Part shown: positions 1 through 6,584 of the stretch, one piece after another
Layout of the letters: each line of letters opens with the position of its first letter
How positions within the stretch are numbered: the stretch's first letter is position 1
Source of the DNA: Yimella sp.
GTDB taxonomy: Bacteria; Actinomycetota; Actinomycetes; Actinomycetales; Dermatophilaceae
NCBI GenBank assembly: GCA_030150425.1
Contig: JASLFY010000340.1
Location: 1 to 7,962 of the forward strand
Reading direction: 5' to 3'
DNA: 7,962 nucleotides
Translations under genes and position numbers: made by a program
Notes under the pieces: model-generated
What the model was told of the DNA's origin: nothing
What the model saw: only the letters and a program-made list of their open reading frames with translations
Databases searched by the model: none

Positions 1-225
1 CTCCGGTCGTGCTTCACCAGCAGCCTCGAGGTCGCCGACGAACTGGGCGCGCGATCGGTCGCGTTCCCGGCGATCAGTGCCGGTGTCTACGGCTGGGCCG
101 CGGACGACGTCGCCCGCATCGCGATGGATGCGGTCAGGACGGCGACGACAGCGGTGGACGAGGTGCGGTTCGTGTTGTTCAGCGATCGGTTGTTGGAGGC
201 GTTCCGGGAGGCAATGGACGACTGA
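1..225 (+). CDS. Macro-domain protein, C-terminal part (5' end outside window)
   Basis: The frame is open from base 1 and ends at TGA 223-225, giving 74 residues. Residues 1-40 carry the macro-domain signature: a helix with SLEVADELGARS, then strand and loop VAFPAISAGVYGW (about residues 20-32). In the family, the I-S-x-G-V-Y-G loop contacts the distal ribose and phosphates of ADP-ribose. The rest (DDVARIAMDAVRTA, then VRFVLFSD) is the usual final helix-strand-helix. Family members bind or hydrolyse ADP-ribose derivatives such as O-acetyl-ADP-ribose or mono-ADP-ribosylated proteins in the cytoplasm. The N-terminal half, with the Asn/Asp residues needed to judge catalysis, is missing, so the exact activity cannot be assigned. 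The gene converges on the TerD-nuclease gene, with only 10 bp between the stops and no visible terminator. Confidence 0.88.
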   Translation, partial: LRSCFTSSLEVADELGARSVAFPAISAGVYGWAADDVARIAMDAVRTATTAVDEVRFVLFSDRLLEAFREAMDD

Positions 226-235
226 CGGCCCGGGA

Positions 236-2203
236 TCAGGGCGCAGCGACGTTCTGCACCACGTCGCCGTAGAAGGACATGACCAGATCCACCACCGAAC
301 TGATGAGTGTCCCGGCACCGGAGGCGCGCTTCGCTCCCATCCGCGCCGAGTACGTGACCCGGAACTCCTTCGGATCGCGCCCGTCCGGGTGGATCAGCGT
401 CTTCTCGTCCTCGCGGAGCTCGCTGAGCAGAGCCGGACGCAGGTCCGCCCGCGGCCCGACGCTCAAGCTCTCCACGCGCGCCGTCGGAGACGCGTCCTTC
501 AACTGCCTCACGATCCACCGGACTCGGGTGTCGAGGCGTCCGGTGCGCGGCGCGGGGGTCGCGACCGTCGCATGCACGGTGTCCGTTCGGATGTCGACCT
601 TGACGACGACCTTGCCCACCGCGCCGGGCACCTTGATCGAACCGAACAGAAGACCGGAGTCGACAAGCTGTTGCCGTCGCGACGTCTGATCCGGAGCATC
701 GTCGGGCACGCACGTACGGGCCCGGACCCCGAGAGCATTCGTCAGTTCGAGGGCGACGTGAACCATGAGCTGGTCGAATCGATCGACGATCTCCGTGGTG
801 CCCGCATCCGTGAGTCGCAACGTCCCGGTCTTTGCCGACTCGCGTACTTGGGTCCACCGCTTTCCCATGTCGGTGAAACCGTGAAGTCCCGACCGCTCGT
901 GCTCCATGTACCGCAGGAATTCGGCCAGGACCAACCGTTGCGTCGGGTCCGGGAACTCACCGCGTAAAGCGGTGCTCGCCGCGCTCCGTACTTCATCCCA
1001 GGACAGGTGGAGCAACGAGATCTTGCGCAGCTTTCGCCGATCGACCGAAAGCGGGTGCTCTCCCTCGCTGATCGGCAATTGATTGCTCAACGTGATGACG
1101 GCGTCGAACCCCTGAGCGCGAGCGATGTCGACATACGTCTCGACCTGTTGGGCGGTCAGCTCCGACTTGCCCGTCTTCACCTCGACCAGGGCTTGCCAGG
1201 TGCGTTGTCCGCGCTGAACCACGATGAGGCCATCCGGTCGATAGGCCTCTTCCTTGTGCGAGAACGGCACCTCTGTGTACGTCGACGGTGTGCCGGCCGG
1301 CGCTCCGAGCGACGACAGAAGCACTCTCGAGAACGGCTTCACCATGGCGAGGACGGCGAGGAACGCGCTGGTGGCTCGACGCTCCTGCTCCTCGCCGGCG
1401 CCGATGCCTGCCACCGGGAACAGGCGCGCGACCTGGTAGTCGCCCTCCCCCGTCGGCATCAGGCGGTTCCAGTCCTTCGGCAGCCGCGGCGGGCGCTGTG
1501 ACCGTCGCACCGACACACCCTCGGCTTGAACAGCCGACACGGGCTCAGGCGATGCGGCGGGATCGTGAACATCCGACGACTCCCCCTCGGAGGCTTCGGG
1601 ATCCGCTGTCTCGGACTGGGCCTCGTCCTCCGCCTGGACCTCGACGCCGAAGTGTTCGGCGACCGCGCCGAGCCCCGCGGCGTACCCCTGGGCGATTGCC
1701 CGAAACTTCCAACTGTCGGATCGCCGGTAGAACTCTCCGAACAACAACGCGCGCTCGCTGCCAAGGTCGGTCACCTCGAACTGCACGAGCGGCTGGGCGT
1801 CCGCGTCCTCGATTCCGACGAAGATTCCGCCGCTCTCCGCGAAGCTGCGACCACTCGAACCATCGAGGCTCCCCACGACGACCACCCTCTGCACGTCGTC
1901 GGGAAGATCGTCGAGACTCACCGTCACGGTGCCGACCACCGCAGCCGGATCCCGCCGCGACTCACGCAGGTGGACTGCGCCACCGAATGCGACCGGCTGG
2001 TTGTAGAAGACGAAGCAGTCGTTGTCGAGAACTGTCCCGTTCGCGCCGACCAACAGCAGACTGATATCGGCGTCGATCGCTTCTCCCGCCGAGGAATCGG
2101 CTACTCGGAGAATGACATTCAGCTTGCCCAGTTCTGCTTGGACGGACCGAAGATCAACATTTCCGCCCTTGGACAGGACGATTGGACGCTCCCCTTGAGA
2201 CAT
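236..2203 (-). CDS. TerD domain - PD-(D/E)XK nuclease-like fusion protein
   Basis: The protein has 655 residues from ATG 2203-2201. A GTG at 2218 would add five residues. I prefer the ATG because SQGERPIVLSKGGNVDL matches the usual TerD N-terminus, although the only Shine-Dalgarno-like GAAGG lies about 13 nt upstream. Residues 7-188 form a TerD domain: LSKGGNV, D-A-D-I-S, FVFYNQP, then LLFGEFYRR and WKFRAIAQGYAAGL. Residues 190-221 are an acidic, Ser/Pro-rich linker. Residues about 256-410 look like a PD-(D/E)XK nuclease: a Glu-rich helix near E272, P-D324-G, E341-V-K343 and a following Q353-x-x-x-Y357 motif as in RecB/Cas4-type nucleases. Residues 420-655 are unrecognised. TerD proteins belong to metal- and stress-response (tellurite resistance) systems. 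A nuclease joined to TerD suggests a DNA-targeting stress or defence role, which is inference. The gene stands alone on its strand. Its codon use looks less G/C-extreme than the genes to its right. Confidence 0.85.
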   Translation of the reverse strand: MSQGERPIVLSKGGNVDLRSVQAELGKLNVILRVADSSAGEAIDADISLLLVGANGTVLDNDCFVFYNQPVAFGGAVHLRESRRDPAAVVGTVTVSLDDLPDDVQRVVVVGSLDGSSGRSFAESGGIFVGIEDADAQPLVQFEVTDLGSERALLFGEFYRRSDSWKFRAIAQGYAAGLGAVAEHFGVEVQAEDEAQSETADPEASEGESSDVHDPAASPEPVSAVQAEGVSVRRSQRPPRLPKDWNRLMPTGEGDYQVARLFPVAGIGAGEEQERRATSAFLAVLAMVKPFSRVLLSSLGAPAGTPSTYTEVPFSHKEEAYRPDGLIVVQRGQRTWQALVEVKTGKSELTAQQVETYVDIARAQGFDAVITLSNQLPISEGEHPLSVDRRKLRKISLLHLSWDEVRSAASTALRGEFPDPTQRLVLAEFLRYMEHERSGLHGFTDMGKRWTQVRESAKTGTLRLTDAGTTEIVDRFDQLMVHVALELTNALGVRARTCVPDDAPDQTSRRQQLVDSGLLFGSIKVPGAVGKVVVKVDIRTDTVHATVATPAPRTGRLDTRVRWIVRQLKDASPTARVESLSVGPRADLRPALLSELREDEKTLIHPDGRDPKEFRVTYSARMGAKRASGAGTLISSVVDLVMSFYGDVVQNVAAP

Positions 2204-2298
2204 GGCCCGATTCAACACCTTCGGGCGTTCCGCCGTGGCGACTCGGGAAAGACCGCTGCGTACGATCCGCGCGCCTTACCGACATTCGCGCGGCCCAC

Positions 2299-2330
2299 AA
2301 CCCGCGCGGATGTCGAAAACCCGCGCGGAT
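2299..2330. repeat. Pair of 13-bp direct repeats upstream of the TerD fusion
   Basis: AACCCGCGCGGAT occurs at 2299-2311 and again, identically, at 2318-2330, a 19-bp period close to two helical turns. The inverted core ATCCGCGCG is also present at 2265-2273. The pair lies about 100-130 bp upstream of the TerD start codon, so it could be an operator for that gene. It could equally be a chance product of G/C-rich DNA or part of a dispersed repeat. Confidence 0.55.
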
Positions 2331-2341
2331 TCGTCAACCGG

Positions 2342-2389
2342 CGCTGCGCTGCGCTCCGATCCTCAGCCGGCTGTCAGCACTCGATCACA
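2342..2389. repeat. 48-bp direct repeat, copy 1
   Basis: It is identical over 48 bp to 2425-2472, offset by 83 bp. On the minus strand it contains the same ATCGAGTGCTGA that ends sdaA in copy 2, followed by the same downstream bases including the palindrome CAGCCGGCTG. The G/C-rich end holds a short CGCTG-type microrepeat that could have allowed slippage. The match decays after one mismatch at 2390/2473. Confidence 0.9.
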
Positions 2390-2424
2390 CTGAGCGCTTC
2401 CGCGCCGGCCTCCGGTCCGGTGCT

Positions 2425-2472
2425 CGCTGCGCTGCGCTCCGATCCTCAGCCGGCTGTCAGCACTCGATCACA
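2425..2472. repeat. 48-bp direct repeat, copy 2, overlapping the sdaA 3' end
   Basis: This is the second copy of the repeat at 2342-2389. It covers the last codons of sdaA (V-I-E-C-stop at 2471-2457) plus 32 bp of downstream DNA. The palindrome CAGCCGGCTG at 2447-2456 abuts the stop codon. Because this copy includes the functional gene end, it is probably the original and copy 1 the duplicate. Confidence 0.9.
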
Positions 2473-3827
2473 TTGACGGCCAGCCCACCCCGAGCCGTCT
2501 CCTTGTACTTGATCGACATGTCGCGTCCGGTGTCGCGCATCGTCTTGATCGCCTTGTCGAGGCTCACGTGGTGGGAGCCGGTGCCGTTCATCGACAGGCG
2601 GGCGGCGTTGATCGCCTTCACGGAGGCGATGGCGTTGCGCTCGATGCAGGGAATCTGGACGAGGCCACCGACGGGGTCGCAGGTCAGGCCGAGGTTGTGT
2701 TCGATACCGATCTCGGCGGCGTTCTCGACCTGACCCGGACTGCCGCCGAGCACCTCGCAGAGCGCGCCGGAGGCCATCGCGCAGGCCGAACCGACCTCAC
2801 CCTGGCAACCGACCTCGGCCCCCGAGATCGAGGCGTTCTCCTTGAACAGGATGCCGATGGCCGCCGCCACCAACAGGAAGCGCACGACGCCGTCGTCGTT
2901 CGCACCGGCGACGAAGTCGCGGTAGTAGTGCAGGACGGCCGGGATGATCCCGGCGGCGCCGTTGGTCGGCGCGGTGACGACCCGCCCACCGGAGGCGTTC
3001 TCCTCGTTCACCGCGAGCGCGTAGAGGTTGACCCAGTCCATGACGTGCAGCGGGTCGAGGCGGTCCTTGGCCATCAGGTCGCGGTGCAGCTTGGGCGCGC
3101 GGCGCGGCACCCGCAGCCCGCCGGGCAGCACACCCTCGCGCGAGAAACCGGTGTCGACGCATTGCTGCATGACCGCCCAGATGTGCAGCAGCCCGGCCCG
3201 GATCTCCTCCTCGCTGCGCCAGACCTGCTCGTTGCGCATCATCACCTGCGAGATCGACAGGCGCTCGCGCTCGCAGATCTCCAGCAGCCCCGCCGCGGTG
3301 TGGAACGGCAACGGCAACACCGTGTCGTCCTGGACCACCCGGTCGGCACCGCTGGCGTTCTCGTCGACGACGAAGCCGCCACCGACGGAGTAGTAGATCT
3401 TGCTGTCCACGACCGAGCCGGCGGCGTCATAAGCCTCGAACTGCATCCCGTTCGGGTGGGTCGGCAGCGACTTACGACGGTGCATCACCAGGTCACGATC
3501 GGGGTCGAACGCGACGACGTGGCGGCCGCCGAGGTTCACCAAGCGACGGGCACGAATGTTCTCGACACGGGCGTCGGCGGTGTCGGTGTCGACCGTCTCC
3601 GGGTCAGCACCCTCCAGACCGAGCAGGACCGCCTTGTCGGACCCGTGGCCGTGACCGGTCGCGCCGAGCGACCCGAACAACTGGGCCTTCAGCCGGACGA
3701 CGTCGTCGATCCGGCCCGCCTCGGCGAGTCCGTCGGCGAACATCCGCGCCGCGCGCATCGGCCCGACGGTGTGGGACGACGACGGCCCGATACCGATCGA
3801 ATACAGGTCGAAAGCGCTGAGCGCCAT
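2457..3827 (-). CDS. sdaA: L-serine ammonia-lyase (L-serine dehydratase), iron-sulfur type, single chain
   Basis: It converts L-serine to pyruvate and ammonia in the cytoplasm with a [4Fe-4S] cluster. The protein is 456 residues, the normal length for the single-chain form. The N-terminal beta domain starts SAFDLYSIGIGPSSSHTVGP (residues 4-23), which holds the substrate-binding S-H-T loop, and continues with GATGHGHGSDKA (55-66). The alpha domain holds the cluster cysteines C341 (in VGCQGEVGSACAM), C383 (LTCDPVGG) and C394 (QIPCIERNA), plus APTNGAAGIIPAVL at 286-299. The last residue is C456. In the Legionella enzyme the C-terminal cysteine folds into the active site as the fourth cluster ligand, and this protein keeps that feature. 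ATG 3827-3825 is chosen because it begins the conserved N-terminus and has GAGGAG nine bases upstream. It is divergent from the oxidoreductase gene at 3925. Confidence 0.97.
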   Translation of the reverse strand: MALSAFDLYSIGIGPSSSHTVGPMRAARMFADGLAEAGRIDDVVRLKAQLFGSLGATGHGHGSDKAVLLGLEGADPETVDTDTADARVENIRARRLVNLGGRHVVAFDPDRDLVMHRRKSLPTHPNGMQFEAYDAAGSVVDSKIYYSVGGGFVVDENASGADRVVQDDTVLPLPFHTAAGLLEICERERLSISQVMMRNEQVWRSEEEIRAGLLHIWAVMQQCVDTGFSREGVLPGGLRVPRRAPKLHRDLMAKDRLDPLHVMDWVNLYALAVNEENASGGRVVTAPTNGAAGIIPAVLHYYRDFVAGANDDGVVRFLLVAAAIGILFKENASISGAEVGCQGEVGSACAMASGALCEVLGGSPGQVENAAEIGIEHNLGLTCDPVGGLVQIPCIERNAIASVKAINAARLSMNGTGSHHVSLDKAIKTMRDTGRDMSIKYKETARGGLAVNVIEC

Positions 3828-3836
3828 GGATTTCGG

Positions 3837-3842
3837 CTCCTC
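3837..3842 (-). promoter_or_regulatory. Ribosome binding site of sdaA
   Basis: GAGGAG on the minus strand lies nine bases before ATG 3827-3825. It decides the sdaA start over the upstream in-frame codons near 3986 and 3926, whose translation (Pro/Arg/Thr-rich) is not family sequence and would run into the divergent gene. Confidence 0.75.
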
Positions 3843-3888
3843 GTGGGTGGCAGGTGGCCCGGTGGGCGCCGGGTGTGGCGCCTGCCGC

Positions 3889-3894
3889 AATCTA
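3889..3894 (-). promoter_or_regulatory. Candidate -10 box for sdaA
   Basis: TAGATT on the minus strand matches the actinobacterial TANNNT -10 pattern and would start transcription about 55 bp before the sdaA ATG. No good -35 hexamer lies 16-18 bp upstream; the nearest resemblance is TTACCG at about 19 bp. It is called by pattern only. Confidence 0.35.
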
Positions 3895-3911
3895 ACCCGT
3901 GGTCCGCCCCG

Positions 3912-3917
3912 TACGGT
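3912..3917 (+). promoter_or_regulatory. Candidate -10 box giving a leaderless mRNA for the oxidoreductase operon
   Basis: TACGGT fits TANNNT and ends seven bases before ATG 3925-3927, so transcription would begin at or next to the start codon. Leaderless mRNAs of this layout are common in Mycobacterium and relatives. The absence of a clear Shine-Dalgarno before ATG 3925 (only GGTAAG) agrees. No convincing -35 is visible. Confidence 0.35.
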
Positions 3918-3924
3918 AAGCGTC

Positions 3925-5166
3925 ATGGATACTCGCGAGTTCGACATCGTGCTGTACGGCGCCAGCGGCTTCGTCGGTGAGCTCACCGCGGCCCACCTGG
4001 CCCGTCACGCACCGGAGGGCACCCGCATCGCCCTCGCCGGTCGCACCCCGGCCAAGGTCGAGGCCATCCGTGCGTCGCTGCCCGCGGCGGCGCGTGACTG
4101 GCCGGTCATCGCCGCCGACTCCTCCGACGAGTCGTCCCTGCACGACATGGCCGCCCGCACCCGCGTGGTCATCACCACCGTCGGCCCGTACGCCAAGTAC
4201 GGCCTCGCCCTCGTCGGCGCCTGCGTGGAGGCCGGCACCGACTACGTCGACCTCACCGGTGAGGTGCTCTTCCACCGCGACGTGATCGACCGATTCGACG
4301 AGATCGCCCAGCGCACCGGCGCCCGCATCGTCCCCTCCTGCGGCTACGACTCGGTGCCCTCCGACCTCGGCGTGTTCGTGCTGTCCCAGGCGGTCCACGC
4401 CGCCGGCGACGGCGACCTGACCGAGACGACGACGTACGCGAGCATGAAGGGCGGCGTGTCCGGCGGCACCGTCGCGTCCGCGATCAACCAGGCCGACGAG
4501 ATGCGCGGCGACAGCGCCCGACGCAAGATCGTCACCGACAAGTTCTCCCTGTCCCCCGACCGCGGCGCCGAACCGCGCGGCGAGTTCAAGGACGCCCCGA
4601 AGGTCGAGTTCGCCGACGCGATCGGCGCGTGGACCGGGCCGTTCGTGATGGCGTCGTACAACACCCGCGTGGTGCGGCGCAGCAACGCGCTCACCGGGCA
4701 CTCGTACGGCACCGGCTTCCGCTACCGCGAGGTGATGAAGACCGGCAAGGGTCTGGCCGGCCGGGCGACCGGCTACGCCATGACTGCGGGTCTCGGAGCC
4801 GCGTTCGGTGCGTTCGCGATCGGCCCGCTGCGCCCGGTGGTCGAGAAGATCGTTCCGGCGCCCGGCACCGGCCCCAACGAGAAGGCGCGCGAGGCCGGCT
4901 TCTTCAAGATGGACATCCACACCACGACCACGACCGGCGCCAAGTGGCACAGCATCGTTGCCGCACAAGGCGATCCGGGCTACAAGGCAACCTGCGTGAT
5001 GCTCGGCGAGGCGGCCCTGACCCTGGCGCTGCAGCGGGACGAGTGCCCGCTGCCCGAGGGGCGCAACGGCGGCGTGCTGACCCCGGCGACTGCGCTCGGA
5101 CAGCCGTACGCCGACCGCCTGGTCGCGCAGGGCTTCACCGTCAGTGCCGAGCGCCTGAGCGAGTGA
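3925..5166 (+). CDS. Saccharopine dehydrogenase-like / trans-acting enoyl reductase-like oxidoreductase
   Basis: The protein has 413 residues from ATG 3925. The N-terminal Rossmann domain starts EFDIVLYGASGFVG (residues 5-18, with G12-x-x-G15-x-x-G18) and continues RIALAGRTPAKVEAI (34-48), as in NAD(P)-binding saccharopine-dehydrogenase-like proteins. Family motifs follow: TTVGPYAKYG (84-93), YVDLTGE (107-113) and CGYDSVPSDLG (139-149). Residues about 284-302 are Gly/Ala-rich and hydrophobic and could touch the membrane. This arrangement matches the mycobacterial trans-acting enoyl reductase group (Rv2953 and the related Rv2449c) and eukaryotic SCCPDH. Rv2953 reduces polyketide intermediates of phthiocerol and phenolphthiocerol, but no polyketide synthase is visible here, so the substrate is unknown. 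True lysine-pathway saccharopine dehydrogenase activity is unlikely. The 3' end overlaps the ATP-grasp start by four bases. Confidence 0.9.
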   Translation: MDTREFDIVLYGASGFVGELTAAHLARHAPEGTRIALAGRTPAKVEAIRASLPAAARDWPVIAADSSDESSLHDMAARTRVVITTVGPYAKYGLALVGACVEAGTDYVDLTGEVLFHRDVIDRFDEIAQRTGARIVPSCGYDSVPSDLGVFVLSQAVHAAGDGDLTETTTYASMKGGVSGGTVASAINQADEMRGDSARRKIVTDKFSLSPDRGAEPRGEFKDAPKVEFADAIGAWTGPFVMASYNTRVVRRSNALTGHSYGTGFRYREVMKTGKGLAGRATGYAMTAGLGAAFGAFAIGPLRPVVEKIVPAPGTGPNEKAREAGFFKMDIHTTTTTGAKWHSIVAAQGDPGYKATCVMLGEAALTLALQRDECPLPEGRNGGVLTPATALGQPYADRLVAQGFTVSAERLSE

Positions 5167-6584
5167 ACCCCGCCGGCGGTCCGACGCTCGACGCGCTGTC
5201 GGCGCGGGTGCTCGACCGGGAACGGGAGCTGTTCGCCGGACGCCCGGTCGTCCTGGTGACCCCGGTGCTGGCGGCGGCGACCGAACCGGTCGAACGGCTC
5301 CGTGAGCTCGGTGCGGGCCCGATGCTGGTCGTGACCTTCGGGGTCGGCACCGGACCGACGCCGGAGGCGGGCTCGGTAGCGGTGCACCTCGTCGCCGCGG
5401 GAGACGTGGCCGACGTCAGCGGCGAGATCGAGTTGTGGACCCGCGTGCTGCGCACTCCCCCGCGCGACGTCGCCGACGCGATCGAGGACTTCGATCCGGA
5501 CGGCCGCGCGGTCGTACGCAACGGCACCCCGGTCGCCACGGACCCGACCCTGCTCGGTCGCCCGGTGGTCGGCGGTCGATCGCTCGCCGACGAACGGCTC
5601 GAGGACAAGACCGTCTGCGGCGCCGTCTTCCGCCGGGCAGGTGTACGCATCGCACCCGAACAGATCGTACGGTCGGAGCTCGAGGCGTTGCAGGCTGCGG
5701 CGGACGACCTCGATGCCGGGGACGGCGTCGTCATCTCCTCGGACGCGTCCCGCGGACTGAGCGGCGGCGCCGCCCGCGTCTGGTGGGCGCGCGACCGCTC
5801 CCGAGTAGCCGAGATCGCCGACGCCGTCAGCGCCGGCGGTGAGACCGCACGGGTGATGCCGTTCCTCGAGGGGCAGCCGTGCAGCATCCACGGACTGGTG
5901 ACCGGTGACGGCGTCGCCGTGCTGCGCCCGGTCGAACTGTGCATGCTGCGCCCGGCCGGCGGCACCGGCTTCCGCCAGGCCGGCATCTCGACGTGGTGGG
6001 ATCCGGACGACGACGCCCGCGCGCAGATGCGCGAGGTCGCCCGACGTACGGGTGCCGTCTTGGCGGTCGACCACGGGTACCGCGGCGCGTTCGGCATCGA
6101 CGGCATCCTGACCGCTGACGGATTCGTGCCGCACGAGATCAACCCGCGCTTTTCCGGTGGTCTCAGCGCGATCGGCAAGGGTCTGCCCGGGATCCCGTTG
6201 CGTGCCCTCGACGCGGCCCTGCGGTCCGGGTTCGACCTCGGCGTCGGGGTGGCCGAGTTGGAGGCCGCACTGCTGACCGCCGCCGACGAACGCCGATTCG
6301 GCTCGGCCTACCTGTCGACCACCGCGATCCGCCCGGACCACACCGAGACCGTGCTGGTCAGCGGCGGCCCGGACCGGCTGGAGGTCGCCGGCGACCACGG
6401 TCGCCCGAGCGGCACCCTCGAACTCGGTCCGGCGACGGCCGGCGCGCTGGTGCGTTTCACCCCGCTCGCTCTCGTCGAGGGCGAGCGGCTGACGCCGTGG
6501 GCAGCCGCCGCTTACCGACTCGCAGATCGGTTGTGGGACACCTGTTTCGGTGAGTTCGAGCTGCCGGCGACCGTGCGCGACTAA
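5163..6584 (+). CDS. ATP-grasp domain protein of unknown substrate
   Basis: The protein has 473 residues from GTG 5163-5165, which overlaps the upstream TGA (GTGA), the usual sign of translational coupling; no strong Shine-Dalgarno is visible. Residues about 25-145 resemble a Rossmann-like pre-ATP-grasp region. The ATP-grasp fold follows: an N-lobe helix with DK at 148-149, MPFLEGQPCSIHG (232-244), a strand with RPVELCMLRP (255-264), FGIDG (310-314) and the metal-binding HEINPRFSGG (324-333, E325 and N327). Family enzymes join a carboxylate to an amine or thiol through an acyl phosphate. The glycine-rich stretch VVISSDASRGLSGGAARVWW (189-208) lacks the lysine often found as (V/I)-x-K-P before the loop. 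This may be normal for its subfamily or may mean altered nucleotide binding. Pairing with the oxidoreductase suggests a shared small-molecule or lipid pathway, which is inference. Confidence 0.85.
   Translation: MNPAGGPTLDALSARVLDRERELFAGRPVVLVTPVLAAATEPVERLRELGAGPMLVVTFGVGTGPTPEAGSVAVHLVAAGDVADVSGEIELWTRVLRTPPRDVADAIEDFDPDGRAVVRNGTPVATDPTLLGRPVVGGRSLADERLEDKTVCGAVFRRAGVRIAPEQIVRSELEALQAAADDLDAGDGVVISSDASRGLSGGAARVWWARDRSRVAEIADAVSAGGETARVMPFLEGQPCSIHGLVTGDGVAVLRPVELCMLRPAGGTGFRQAGISTWWDPDDDARAQMREVARRTGAVLAVDHGYRGAFGIDGILTADGFVPHEINPRFSGGLSAIGKGLPGIPLRALDAALRSGFDLGVGVAELEAALLTAADERRFGSAYLSTTAIRPDHTETVLVSGGPDRLEVAGDHGRPSGTLELGPATAGALVRFTPLALVEGERLTPWAAAAYRLADRLWDTCFGEFELPATVRD

Larger units (their letters stand above)
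2204..2456. other. Repeat-bearing intergenic region between the TerD fusion and sdaA
   Basis: This gap lies downstream of sdaA and upstream of the TerD fusion, both on the minus strand. I see no convincing gene in it: the short plus-strand frames that cross it are arginine/alanine/serine-rich and match no family I know. It holds a pair of 13-bp direct repeats (2299-2330) and two copies of a 48-bp repeat (2342-2389 and 2425-2472). It must also hold the TerD promoter unless that gene is read through from sdaA. On the minus strand a TTGACG at about 2337-2332 could be a -35 box, but no TANNNT -10 sits at the right distance, so I do not call a promoter. Confidence 0.6.

Noticed and set aside
2332..2337. 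TTGACG as -35 box for the TerD fusion
   Set aside because: A good -35 by itself, but no TANNNT hexamer follows at 16-18 bp on the minus strand.
2390..2456. Intrinsic terminator after sdaA
   Set aside because: There are G/C-rich palindromes (CAGCCGGCTG) but no stem with a sensible loop and no T tract, so I could not support a terminator call.
1526..2476. 316-codon plus-strand frame opposite the TerD end and through the intergenic repeats
   Set aside because: No family signature, and the opposite strand encodes a clear TerD domain. The frame runs on through repeats rather than conserved coding sequence.
2568..3980. 470-codon plus-strand open frame opposite sdaA
   Set aside because: Composition is biased to Val, Asp, Arg, Leu and His and no domain is recognisable; it lies wholly opposite the unmistakable sdaA gene.
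3892..4968. 358-codon minus-strand open frame opposite the oxidoreductase
   Set aside because: Gly/Val/Ala/His-rich with no motif; an antisense shadow.
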